A model generated the notes under the pieces. That model worked only from the letters and a program-made list of their open reading frames with translations, did not search any database and was not told the origin of the DNA. The translations under genes and the position numbers were made by a program. This document shows positions 13,562-21,410 of a DNA stretch of 30,886 nucleotides, one piece after another; within the stretch, counting starts at the first letter, position 1; each line of letters begins with the position of its first letter. The DNA is from CAYXDO01 sp964463485 (GTDB lineage Bacteria > Myxococcota > Kuafuiibacteriia > Kuafuiibacteriales > Kuafuiibacteriaceae). Location: contig CAYXDO010000140.1 in NCBI GenBank assembly GCA_964463485.1, forward strand, positions 1 through 30,886, written 5' to 3'.

Positions 13562-15568
13562 TTACGGCGTGAGTTTGTAATCTCGCTCGATGATCGTGGC
13601 CATGTCGGGGCCCTTCCAGTAGGGCTCGATCCAACGCACGCGCTGGTCGTGCCAGGACGGGTTCGCGCGCCGCCAGTGACCTCGAACGATCGATCGATGC
13701 ACGAGGGTCGGGCCACTCCCCGTGCGCTCCGAGCTCTCGATCTCCTTGAGTTTGGAGATCTGGATCTTTCCGGGGAGCCAGAAGACCTCCTCGTTCGAGA
13801 CCGCGCGCCCAGGATTCGATCGCGGTCGGAAGCTGGCGGGAGGCGGACGGAGTCTCCGTTCCCCGGCGTCCGCTGACGTAGCAAAAAGAATGGAGTTCAC
13901 CACGAGGTGGACGAGCGCCTTGAGCTCGGTTCCTTGGAAGAATGGGTCCCGGGGGGACTCACCAGGCTCAGGAAAATGGCTCGTTAGGATCGACTCGAGA
14001 TCGTCCTCTGGACGAACAAATAACTCTCTGGCCACCAAATAGGGCCAGGCCCCTTCCATCGAATCGGCGACGAAAGAGATGGCGAGGCTCTGCCCGCCCG
14101 CCGACCGAGGTCCCGAGACGACGTACGCGGTCAGGATCCGAACGGTCTCGCCCGAGATGCCGCAAGTCTCGTCTCGAGTCAGCATGGCCTCCGTCAGATC
14201 GAGAGTATCTCGGTCGGTGTAGACGAACGCGCACGCGGCAAAGGGGAGCTTCAGGAATTTGCCTTGAATGTCGAGGTCTGTCCGGCGAAGCATGAACGCG
14301 AGTGACTCGTCGACCCAGAAGAGCTTCTTCAGGTGCAGCTCGAAGTTGAGCATGTAGTGGACGTGATGCGAGAAAAACTCGACCGATCCCACGCTGGCCT
14401 GCGGGTGGAAGGCCATCGTTTGTTGCGACATGAAGTACAGTTCGAGGAGCCCCGACACTCCCGGAATGTCCATGAGTTCTTCGCCGGATTGCGTGATGTC
14501 TTCGGACCAGCCAGGCTTGCTCCGGAGGTGCTTGACCGAGTAGGCGAGGGCGTTTGCGAGTCCCGGGATCCAAGCCTTCATGACTTCGTGGGCCGGGGGA
14601 GGGAGAGCATGTTCGGCTACTGCCAACTCGCGAGGTGTGTTGTCCGTCGCGGACTTGGGCTCGTTGTTCCAGGGAAAAGCGCGGCCTTTGTCAGAGTTGA
14701 GACGATGACCCATGAACGCGATTGCCGCTTCTTCCCTGAGGGCGCTGAAAGCGGGAGCCGCAGCCCGGATTTCTCGAACTCTTCGCTCCCCGGAAGGGTC
14801 GCCTCGTTTCAGCCGCTCGAGGGCTCGGCGGTACGCCCGAAGCATCGTCCGCTTCTGAAGCGAGCCTGAAATCAACGTCCCGCAGATGATTTTCTCTGTC
14901 GGAAGGTCGGGTTCCGTGCCGGACGCCGAAGCCGAAGACTCCGAATCCACCGTCGCCTCGCTGATCCACGCCGCGACCATCGATCCCTTGACGTCGCCCA
15001 ACCTCGTGCGAACCGAGAAGACCTGCCTTCGATCCGAGACGAGATCGAGGCAAGTCAAGGTGTGCCTGAGGTCGTCGAGTTGGTCGATCCGCAGGAGCGC
15101 GAAGCGCAGACTTCGTAGCGCCGAGCATCGGCGATGCTCGGGGTCGCTCGAAGGCCTCCCAGCGGCGTGCTCTCCGAGCGTCGTTCCGTCGCTCCCTCTG
15201 CCGAGGCTGAGAACGAACAACGCAAACGCCACCAGCTCGTGCCGCCCGGCCGCCTTCACTCCGCGAAGGAATTCATTCGCGGCCTCCTCCAGAGAATTGG
15301 ACCCGCGCAGGTGCGCGACCGCGAACTCGGAGTTCAAAACTGCGAACCAGTCTTCCCCGAACGAGGTCGGGAGCTGGTCAGAGAAGTTCGGGAGGAATGC
15401 GCACTCGGAGGGGCAGTCGATCGCGACACCGCGATGCTCACCGCAGCAAGCTGAACACACTCGCCCCAAAGCGGGGCAGGGGCGCTTGCCCTTTCGTTGG
15501 CCGCAGTAGGAGCACTTGTCGGGACCGCTCACGACTGCGATGCTACAGCCAATCTCCGAGGAGCGCAC
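13562..15568 (-). CDS. Hypothetical protein with N-terminal Cys-rich zinc-binding-like motif
   Basis: A 668-aa protein I cannot name. The first 60 residues contain eight Cys in a repeated-pair layout (C19-x2-C22, C31, C38-x2-C41-C42, C52-x3-C56), including PCPALGRVCSACCG and DCPSECAFL. This motif, known from many uncharacterised bacterial proteins, is probably a zinc ribbon. The middle is helical without clear motifs (LELYFMSQQTMAFHPQ, LHLKKLFWVDESL). The last 45 residues carry the His/Trp pattern HRSIVRGHWRR and VRWIEPYWKGPD, which recurs as a C-terminal module in otherwise unrelated bacterial and plasmid proteins. The start is given as GTG at 15568; GTG at 15532 would still include all the paired Cys, and neither has a good ribosome site. 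It is convergent with the nucleotidyltransferase gene (about 70 bases apart). Confidence 0.75.
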   Translation of the reverse strand: MRSSEIGCSIAVVSGPDKCSYCGQRKGKRPCPALGRVCSACCGEHRGVAIDCPSECAFLPNFSDQLPTSFGEDWFAVLNSEFAVAHLRGSNSLEEAANEFLRGVKAAGRHELVAFALFVLSLGRGSDGTTLGEHAAGRPSSDPEHRRCSALRSLRFALLRIDQLDDLRHTLTCLDLVSDRRQVFSVRTRLGDVKGSMVAAWISEATVDSESSASASGTEPDLPTEKIICGTLISGSLQKRTMLRAYRRALERLKRGDPSGERRVREIRAAAPAFSALREEAAIAFMGHRLNSDKGRAFPWNNEPKSATDNTPRELAVAEHALPPPAHEVMKAWIPGLANALAYSVKHLRSKPGWSEDITQSGEELMDIPGVSGLLELYFMSQQTMAFHPQASVGSVEFFSHHVHYMLNFELHLKKLFWVDESLAFMLRRTDLDIQGKFLKLPFAACAFVYTDRDTLDLTEAMLTRDETCGISGETVRILTAYVVSGPRSAGGQSLAISFVADSMEGAWPYLVARELFVRPEDDLESILTSHFPEPGESPRDPFFQGTELKALVHLVVNSILFATSADAGERRLRPPPASFRPRSNPGRAVSNEEVFWLPGKIQISKLKEIESSERTGSGPTLVHRSIVRGHWRRANPSWHDQRVRWIEPYWKGPDMATIIERDYKLTP

Positions 15569-15653
15569 GAAACGGCTCGACGGTTCGGGGTAGGCGCCGA
15601 GAGGGCGAGGTCCGGATCGCGGTATCCGAGAGTACGAGGAACGGACTCTCTAA

Positions 15654-15699
15654 CCCAGGGCTACGCCCCGGGGCTTGCTTCGTTACGGGCCTTTGGCCC
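15654..15699. repeat. Paired GC-rich hairpins (REP/IS200-end-like) between two genes
   Basis: An imperfect 8-bp stem CCCAGGGC/GCCCCGGG with loop TAC (15654-15672) is followed by a perfect GGGCC-TTT-GGCCC stem (15687-15699). Two consecutive hairpins of this style are known from REP/RAYT and IS200-type element ends. No transposase is next to it, so it may be a stranded repeat, or it may serve as a terminator for the minus-strand operon ending at 15737. Confidence 0.45.
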
Positions 15700-15736
15700 T
15701 CAGGACGTCAATCAACGAATCACGAGCCGGAGCCGA

Positions 15737-17038
15737 TCAGGCTCCGCCCTTTCGCGCCTTTGCCTTTTCGTCATCACTCGATGGCCTGACGAACGTCACC
15801 CTTCCCACGGGACTCAGGGACTTGCAGGCGCTGGCGTAGGCCGACTCCGAGTGGATCATCCAGAGGACCGACGTCGACGTCCGACGCAGCGGTTTGGGTG
15901 CGGGCGCGACCCCGTCGGTGTACACGATCAACCCATCGTATCCGCGGTGCTCGTCCACGTAGTCGAGCACCGGTTGGAAATTCGTCCCACCGCGTCCGGT
16001 GATCTTGACCTCGAACCGGGCCTTCTTGAGCGTCGTCACGGAGCTCGTGAGTTGCGCATCGAAGGTGAGGACGTCGACTTGCTGAATACCGACTTTGAAG
16101 AAGCGATTGATGATCGAGAAGCCCTTTGCAATGTCGAGCTCGGACATCGACCCGCTGACGTCGACCGCGAACAGGAGCTTGGTCGCTCGCTCGTAGGTGC
16201 TTCCAAGGTAATCGAAGCCATACCTGCGGTTCGGGCGCATTCTCGTCAGCCGGCGCTCGGTGCTGAGGATCGACCGCCGGAAGCGCTTGAGGACCGCACG
16301 ATAATCGAGGCGCGGTCGAAGCGTGGCCAAGATGAGGCCCTTGGCCTGTCCACTGAATGAACCGAATGAGCTAGACTCCGCCGCTTCGCGGATCTTGTCG
16401 TCCACGCGTTCGACGAGAAAGTCGTCTTCCTGCCAACTCTCCGTGTTCTGAGGACCGCTCTGGTCCGCCGAAACATAGCCGTCGAGCGAGTCCGCGCTCG
16501 ACGCGTCAAAGTCACCTAAATCCGAGTCGGATTTGCCTTTCAGCTGCGCCGTCGCCCCGGCACGGGTCGCCTCGCTCTCTTTCCGCTGGGAAGCTCCCCG
16601 CCCCTTTCGCGACATCTCGGAGAGGAGGGCGTAGTAGCGCTCGAAGTATTGGAGATCGAAATCGTGAGTCCCAAAGAGATCCACGGCCCGAGGATGCGGT
16701 AAGGTCGTGCTGAGGTACTCCTGCAGCGTCACGTTGCTGGCCTGGTAGGACAGAATGGGATCTTCTTTTCGTCGAAGGTAGGGGTGCTTCAACAGAATTC
16801 GCATGGCCTCGAACCGCAAGACGTCTCGAAGCTGCGAGTCGCCGAGCGAATCGATGAAATCCGGGTTGTATTCGATCTCCCCTCGGCCTGATCGAATGTT
16901 CTCGACTCGCGGGCTCACGGTGAGCTTGTGAGTCGTCCAGACGCCGAAGAGGAGTGGCTCGGCGATGAACCAGTTCTCGACGACCGCCAAGATCCGAGCT
17001 CGAGCGCTCTTGTCAGTGGACCTGAATGCTCTCGACAT
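15737..17038 (-). CDS. VWA-domain protein, DUF2201-like (MoxR partner)
   Basis: A 433-aa protein. The N-terminal 130 residues resemble the metallopeptidase-like DUF2201 region, but the place expected for HExxH reads RFEAMRILLKHP (75-86), so the zinc site appears lost. A Ser/Asp-rich linker follows (about 150-230), then a VWA domain with the MIDAS motif DVSGS (293-297), a Thr in GRGGTNFQPV and an Asp in YTDGVA, all suited to metal-ion binding. MoxR ATPases and VWA proteins of this type work as pairs in chaperone-like or metal-insertion roles. The ATG at 17038 lies 26 bases inside the end of the MoxR gene, indicating tight coupling; it is the last gene of the operon. Confidence 0.85.
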   Translation of the reverse strand: MSRAFRSTDKSARARILAVVENWFIAEPLLFGVWTTHKLTVSPRVENIRSGRGEIEYNPDFIDSLGDSQLRDVLRFEAMRILLKHPYLRRKEDPILSYQASNVTLQEYLSTTLPHPRAVDLFGTHDFDLQYFERYYALLSEMSRKGRGASQRKESEATRAGATAQLKGKSDSDLGDFDASSADSLDGYVSADQSGPQNTESWQEDDFLVERVDDKIREAAESSSFGSFSGQAKGLILATLRPRLDYRAVLKRFRRSILSTERRLTRMRPNRRYGFDYLGSTYERATKLLFAVDVSGSMSELDIAKGFSIINRFFKVGIQQVDVLTFDAQLTSSVTTLKKARFEVKITGRGGTNFQPVLDYVDEHRGYDGLIVYTDGVAPAPKPLRRTSTSVLWMIHSESAYASACKSLSPVGRVTFVRPSSDDEKAKARKGGA

Positions 17039-18107
17039 ACTCGGTCAGAAACTGGACGATTTCCATTGATCCCGCCCAAACCGACTTGGCCTTGGCGACC
17101 TTGGGACTCTCGAGGATCGACGCGACGTGGGCGATCGCCTCTCGGAGCTCTCGCGCTTGAAGGAGGTGGAGATAGGCGAGGAGGCTCTTGCGGACCTTCT
17201 TTTCGTGCTTGGGCTCGCAACTTGGGCTGTTCATCCAATATACGACTTGCTCGTTGAGCATGATGAGCTCCTGCAACGGCATTCGCTCCACCTTCTCTCG
17301 GACCTTCTCGAACGACAGGAGCAGCTCGTGGGCCGGCACGGTGATCGTCTGTCTGAGCGATTTTCCGAACGCCGAAGCGGCCGTGGGGCCGACGATTCCG
17401 CCTAGGACGCGCAAGTGGAAGTCGGTGACGCGATCGATGGGTCGAAGATATTCGGAGACTCGAACCCACGCGCGCCGGTCCGGGGATTTGACCAGGCCCG
17501 AGTGCAAAGCAGCCTTGTCTTCGGTGGCAGTGGCGTCACCGTCGAGGAAATGGCTTTCCTTCTGAATGAAGTTGATGACGCGCGGATCGAGGCCGGTCTC
17601 GTTGGCCCAGATTACCCAATCCTCCGCCGTGGGCGCAAACTCATACAGGTTGAAGCGTGAGACGAGCGCGGGGTCGAGCTCGGTGAGTTGGTATTCGTCG
17701 CCCTCGTTGACCGCGGAGATGACGATGCTTCCTTCCGGGAGCCTCTTTCCGGCGAGGGTCTTGTTGAGGGCGAGGTCGTGGATGGACTGAAGGATCTCCG
17801 GGCGGGCTCGATTGAGCTCGTCGAGAAACAGGACCACGGGCTTGCCATCGACGGGCCACCAATACGGCGGCAGGAAGACCGACCGCCCAGAGGCCTCGTC
17901 TTTGTGCATGAGTCCGATGAGATCGCCTGGATCACTCATCTGGCCCAAGAAGAACGCGACGACCTTCATGCCGCGCTCTGTCTCGAAGAACCGCCGTAGA
18001 ATCTCCGACTTTCCGAGCCCATGTTTTCCGATCAACATCAGGTTGTGATGAGACGGAGTCCCGCGGAGCACCTCGGTAAGCTGGGAGACATCAAGCCGAA
18101 TCGCCAT
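17013..18107 (-). CDS. MoxR-family AAA+ ATPase
   Basis: A 364-aa ATPase. Walker A is GKHGLGKS (27-34), Walker B VLFLDE (92-97) followed by LNRARPEILQSIHDLALNK, sensor 1 lies in ISAVNEGDEYQ (130-140), and an Arg-finger-like LVSRFN follows. These are the standard MoxR features. The C-terminal half is helical. Of the two nearby ATGs, 18107 is chosen because GAGG lies six bases before it. The start is 17 bases inside the upstream hypothetical gene and the end overlaps the VWA gene, so the three are co-translated. It probably remodels or activates a client through the VWA partner. Confidence 0.9.
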   Translation of the reverse strand: MAIRLDVSQLTEVLRGTPSHHNLMLIGKHGLGKSEILRRFFETERGMKVVAFFLGQMSDPGDLIGLMHKDEASGRSVFLPPYWWPVDGKPVVLFLDELNRARPEILQSIHDLALNKTLAGKRLPEGSIVISAVNEGDEYQLTELDPALVSRFNLYEFAPTAEDWVIWANETGLDPRVINFIQKESHFLDGDATATEDKAALHSGLVKSPDRRAWVRVSEYLRPIDRVTDFHLRVLGGIVGPTAASAFGKSLRQTITVPAHELLLSFEKVREKVERMPLQELIMLNEQVVYWMNSPSCEPKHEKKVRKSLLAYLHLLQARELREAIAHVASILESPKVAKAKSVWAGSMEIVQFLTEYVESIQVH

Positions 18108-18837
18108 CGTCATCCTCTTCGACCCTGGGCAGGTCCTTGTGGGAAAATGAGGACATCCCGCGCCAGGAACGGGTGCCCGTAATTTGAAAAGAGACGCCAT
18201 CGGCGTGGAGCTGCCGGACCTTGGCTATGGTGGGACGGATCTTCGAGAGTGTCTGCTGGACGGAGCCGAACGGAATGCGAATGAGTAAGCAGCGATCCCC
18301 CGAGAGACCCACGTAGAGGTTCACGTGATGCGGGAGAATCTCGGTGATGAAATCGAACTCGTCCAGAACTGCGGCACGCTTGATCTCCGCTAGAACGCCT
18401 TCGTACTTGAGGTTCCTGATCTTCTGCCGCTTGATCCGGAGGGCGCGGCCGCGTTCGAGCCTCGACTTGAACTCGCGTGTGAAGGTTCGAATCTCATCGA
18501 GGTCGCTCACTAGCGCCGTGACGTCGAAGCCGACCTTGAGCTGGAGGTGTTCTTTGGCACGAGAGAGGAGAATCGCCTCCGTTCGCCAACTCGCCTCGTC
18601 GGGATCCCGAATCGAAAACGTGGCGAAGTACTCCCGGCCGTGAATCCCGGTGCGCGTATCCCACGTGACCCAATCGATGGGTTCGACGAGCGCCCGGATG
18701 CGCTCGCGCAGGTCAGGAAGATCTCTTTCCGTAATCACCATCGGACTGGCGCCGCGAAAAGACTCCCTGGCCAATTTGATCAGGGTCGGGCCTGCGAGAC
18801 TCACGAGCGCGGGGAACATAGCGGAAAAATCGGTCAA
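18091..18837 (-). CDS. Hypothetical protein in the MoxR/VWA operon
   Basis: A 248-aa protein with no family I recognise. It has a short hydrophobic N-terminus (MFPALVSLAGPTLIKLA), a mixed region with WVTWDTRTGIHGREYFA, a basic helical middle (about 115-150, SRLERGRALRIKRQKIRNL) and an acidic C-terminal tail (EEDDDGD). There are no catalytic motifs. The start is written as TTG at 18837; an ATG at 18819 is an alternative, and neither has a clear ribosome site. It overlaps the MoxR gene by 17 bases, so it is probably an adaptor or client of the ATPase; this is inference from position only. Confidence 0.65.
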   Translation of the reverse strand: MTDFSAMFPALVSLAGPTLIKLARESFRGASPMVITERDLPDLRERIRALVEPIDWVTWDTRTGIHGREYFATFSIRDPDEASWRTEAILLSRAKEHLQLKVGFDVTALVSDLDEIRTFTREFKSRLERGRALRIKRQKIRNLKYEGVLAEIKRAAVLDEFDFITEILPHHVNLYVGLSGDRCLLIRIPFGSVQQTLSKIRPTIAKVRQLHADGVSFQITGTRSWRGMSSFSHKDLPRVEEDDDGDSA

Positions 18838-18900
18838 CGCCCAGGGGTGGCGAGGGGTCGCCGAGTCGATGGGCTGCCTCGCCTCCGGAGTGCGCCCACG

Positions 18901-18922
18901 CCACCTGCGGGTCCGCGGGTGG
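18901..18922. repeat. Strong hairpin in the pseudokinase/hypothetical gap
   Basis: A near-perfect dyad (stem CCACC..GGTGG continuing into GCG..CGC, four-base loop) lies in the only sizeable gap (99 bases) of the six-gene operon. No T-run follows on the minus strand. It could stabilise or attenuate the message, or simply be GC-rich chance. Confidence 0.3.
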
Positions 18923-18936
18923 CCCGACCTCTTTCT

Positions 18937-19842
18937 TCAGCGGCCGCCCGCTTTCGGGCGCTCTCGGCCCGCTCGGCCTTGGCTGGCACGGCCGAACGGT
19001 CGTGACTTCCTGGCCGCCTCGCGAGCGAGCTCCGCGAGCTCGGCTTGCCCGGAATCCAAACGGCGCGGGGAGCAGCTTGATTTGAGCGCAGCCAACAACT
19101 CGGCGAGGGGTGGACGCTCAGTCACCTTGTTTCGGAGCGACCGCTCGATCACCTCGGCGAGTGGGGACGCGATATCGGGTCGCGGCCCGTCCCTCTTCGC
19201 GATGCGCTCGAAAACTTGGATCCCCTGCGAGGCTCCCGGCAGAACCGTCGGGTGATTTCGCGTGAGGAGCTCGAACAACAGGACCGCGGTTTGGTACACG
19301 TAGGCCGGCACGCCGAAGCGTTCTCCCCTCGCCTGCTCGGGCGACAGGTAGCTGAGCGCCCCGGTCGTCGCCATGAGTCGCACGGAGCCGTCGAAGCCGA
19401 TGTGAATCGCGTCCGGTGCGACCGAAGTGGTTTGGCGTAAGGCACGACCCGCTTCGTCGTCCGACCCGAGACGAGCGGCGAGCGCGGCGATGGCGGAGAG
19501 CGCCGAAATACCCACCAGCACGGTCGACTCACGGGATGGCCAACGCCCCAACCGAGCGCCTCGCGCCACGACTGCATCGAGAGCCAGCCCCTGCCGGAGC
19601 TCGATCGCCACGAACGGTCGTCCGGAGCTCGTGTCGATGCCAGAGTCCAGGATCGAAATCATGTTGGAGTGCCGAATCCCTGTCCACGCGTGTCGTTGCT
19701 CGGCCCAGCCGCCCAACGACGACCGGTCGAAGGTCCGCACCACACACGGGATCTTTCGGCCATTTTCGTCATATTCACCGAGGTGAGTCGGGGGCCGTCC
19801 CTGACGGGTCGGGAGCGCCCGCAGGAGTCGTAGGTTGCTCAC
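18937..19842 (-). CDS. Ser/Thr protein kinase-like pseudokinase
   Basis: A 301-aa protein with the kinase fold outline but without catalytic residues. The beta-3 lysine position reads VVRTF (Arg36). The N-lobe helix region HSNMISILDSG (58-68) and hinge FVAIELRQGLAL (77-88) match bacterial Ser/Thr kinases. The HRD loop is absent. The strand after it reads DAIHIGFDGSVRLM, with Ala in place of the metal-binding Asn, and there is no DFG. SYLSPEQARGE (164-174) matches the activation-segment end. It probably acts as a scaffold or sensor. The GTG start (19842) overlaps the preceding MuiA-like stop by four bases, so it belongs firmly to this operon. The C-terminus is basic and Arg/Gly-rich. Confidence 0.8.
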   Translation of the reverse strand: MSNLRLLRALPTRQGRPPTHLGEYDENGRKIPCVVRTFDRSSLGGWAEQRHAWTGIRHSNMISILDSGIDTSSGRPFVAIELRQGLALDAVVARGARLGRWPSRESTVLVGISALSAIAALAARLGSDDEAGRALRQTTSVAPDAIHIGFDGSVRLMATTGALSYLSPEQARGERFGVPAYVYQTAVLLFELLTRNHPTVLPGASQGIQVFERIAKRDGPRPDIASPLAEVIERSLRNKVTERPPLAELLAALKSSCSPRRLDSGQAELAELAREAARKSRPFGRASQGRAGRERPKAGGR

Positions 19843-21374
19843 AGAGTCTCCGGCAGGGGAACTTGGTGGCCGCTGTCGACCTCGATCCGGTACGAGACCT
19901 GGAGGTGACGCCTCTCGCGGGATCCGAGCAGGAGCTCGAGCGTAGTGAGTCCGGTCTCCGAATCGATCTCGAGGTCGGGGGGACGCTCCGTGACCGTCAC
20001 CTTCACGGTGTCCGATCTGGACACTGGAACCCTGTCTCGGAGCGTCACCGAGACGGGTCGATCGCCGGGATTCTCGATCTCGGTCGTCGTGGTGAAAGAC
20101 GCGATGGACTCACTGGCCGTGCCGTTCTTGCCACCGATGAATTGGAGGACCGAGGCCGCGGTCATCTTGGCCTTGCGAGTATCGCGAACGGCCCGTCGTT
20201 GCACACGCAGCGAGGCGTCGTGGCCGATCGCGAGCAAAAAGCGCTGACCGGGCACGACGAACCCTATGTCGGCGCGCCCCGCGTACGCGGCGCCTCGGAA
20301 GATACTCACCTGACCCGGCAGGAGGATCTTGTCGCTGGTGTTCGCGACCTCGGCCACCCAACTCGAAACCGTCGACTCGGCCGGGGCAAGCAGCAACCGA
20401 GCTTTGGCTGGGATCTGCACCGAAAACAGAGGGACTCCAACTGCCTCACCGGAGGCGGCGAGGGTGACTCGGTCCGGCGCGCGGTAGGCCACTTCGGTTT
20501 GCTCACGACCTCCGGTCCCGGGTTGAAGTCTTCGATTCGTGCGCTCGCTCGCGGTGAGTCCGTTGGCCCTCGATCTCTCGGCGGAGAGCACCGCTCGCTG
20601 CAGCTCGGGCAGGGGCGCGGTGAGCTGTGGCCTCGCCGTCGTCGCGATGAGCGCGACATTCGTCCAGGCTTCGCCGGTCGCGTTCTTGACCAAGGCGGTC
20701 GCCGACAGCTCGAGCGCACCGGTTGCTTCGTCCAGTCTCGCTTCGTAGGTTGGCATCCACTGGGCGGAGGGTGTGGTCGACACGAGCTCCACGAAGCCTG
20801 TGACTCCTTCGGCGGCATCGAGCGTGATCACGGCCTCCAACCCGATGGGTTCGTCGTCCCCGAGCCTGCTCTTCGTTTCGCAGAGCGACGCTCGCTCGCG
20901 GGTGAGGTCCTCAGCCAGGTGGTTCCAGTGCGCCGCGCGGGCGTGACTATCAGTCCAAGCGCCTCGAAGTGAGTCGAGGCTCGACTCCCAAGCCTCGAAG
21001 CTCGCCTCCTTTTCCAACCACTCGCGCGAAAGCGTCTCGGTGGCGATCGTGGCATACTCAGCGAGCCAACCACGGCTCCGCGCGTCGGTGGCCTTCTCGA
21101 GCTCGATCGCGGCGAGCTTCTGATCGATCTTCTTGATCTCGTGATCGATCGCTCGACGTTCAGGCGTGCGATCGAGCGAGATCGGCCGCAGCCCCGTCGA
21201 GATCACGGGAAGGGGTTGGCCTGACTCGTCGAAGGCCCGGACATCCAACGCCGCCGGATCCGTGTCGAGGGGAAGCGGTGAGATCGTCAGCGTGCGCTCA
21301 CCGGTGAGGTCGGCTCGGCGCGTGACCGCGGCGCGGTCGATGAAGACGTGGACTTCGTTGATTCTCGCGGACAT
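19839..21374 (-). CDS. MuiA/DUF4139-family protein, copy 2
   Basis: A 511-aa member of the mucoidy-inhibitor-A-like family: an N-terminal DUF4140-type strand block (INEVHVFIDRAAVTRRADL), a charged coiled-coil-like region (about 75-170), and a C-terminal DUF4139 beta-rich region (ALVKNATGEAWTNVALIATT, EIENPGDRPVSVTLRDRVPV). No signal peptide is visible, so it is probably cytoplasmic, or released by an unusual route. The ATG at 21374 is fixed by GAGGAG five bases upstream; a longer frame (to 21404) lacks this. It follows the other MuiA-like gene by 36 bases. Family function is not established biochemically. Confidence 0.88.
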   Translation of the reverse strand: MSARINEVHVFIDRAAVTRRADLTGERTLTISPLPLDTDPAALDVRAFDESGQPLPVISTGLRPISLDRTPERRAIDHEIKKIDQKLAAIELEKATDARSRGWLAEYATIATETLSREWLEKEASFEAWESSLDSLRGAWTDSHARAAHWNHLAEDLTRERASLCETKSRLGDDEPIGLEAVITLDAAEGVTGFVELVSTTPSAQWMPTYEARLDEATGALELSATALVKNATGEAWTNVALIATTARPQLTAPLPELQRAVLSAERSRANGLTASERTNRRLQPGTGGREQTEVAYRAPDRVTLAASGEAVGVPLFSVQIPAKARLLLAPAESTVSSWVAEVANTSDKILLPGQVSIFRGAAYAGRADIGFVVPGQRFLLAIGHDASLRVQRRAVRDTRKAKMTAASVLQFIGGKNGTASESIASFTTTTEIENPGDRPVSVTLRDRVPVSRSDTVKVTVTERPPDLEIDSETGLTTLELLLGSRERRHLQVSYRIEVDSGHQVPLPETL

Positions 21375-21410
21375 TTTCACTCCTCGTTTCGGTCGGGCTC
21401 GCATCCAAAG

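Noticed and set aside
19416..20972. 518-codon plus-strand open frame
   Set aside because: It is antisense to the MuiA-like and pseudokinase genes, which carry clear family motifs. The frame is Arg/Gly/His-rich with no domain, a normal shadow in GC-rich DNA.
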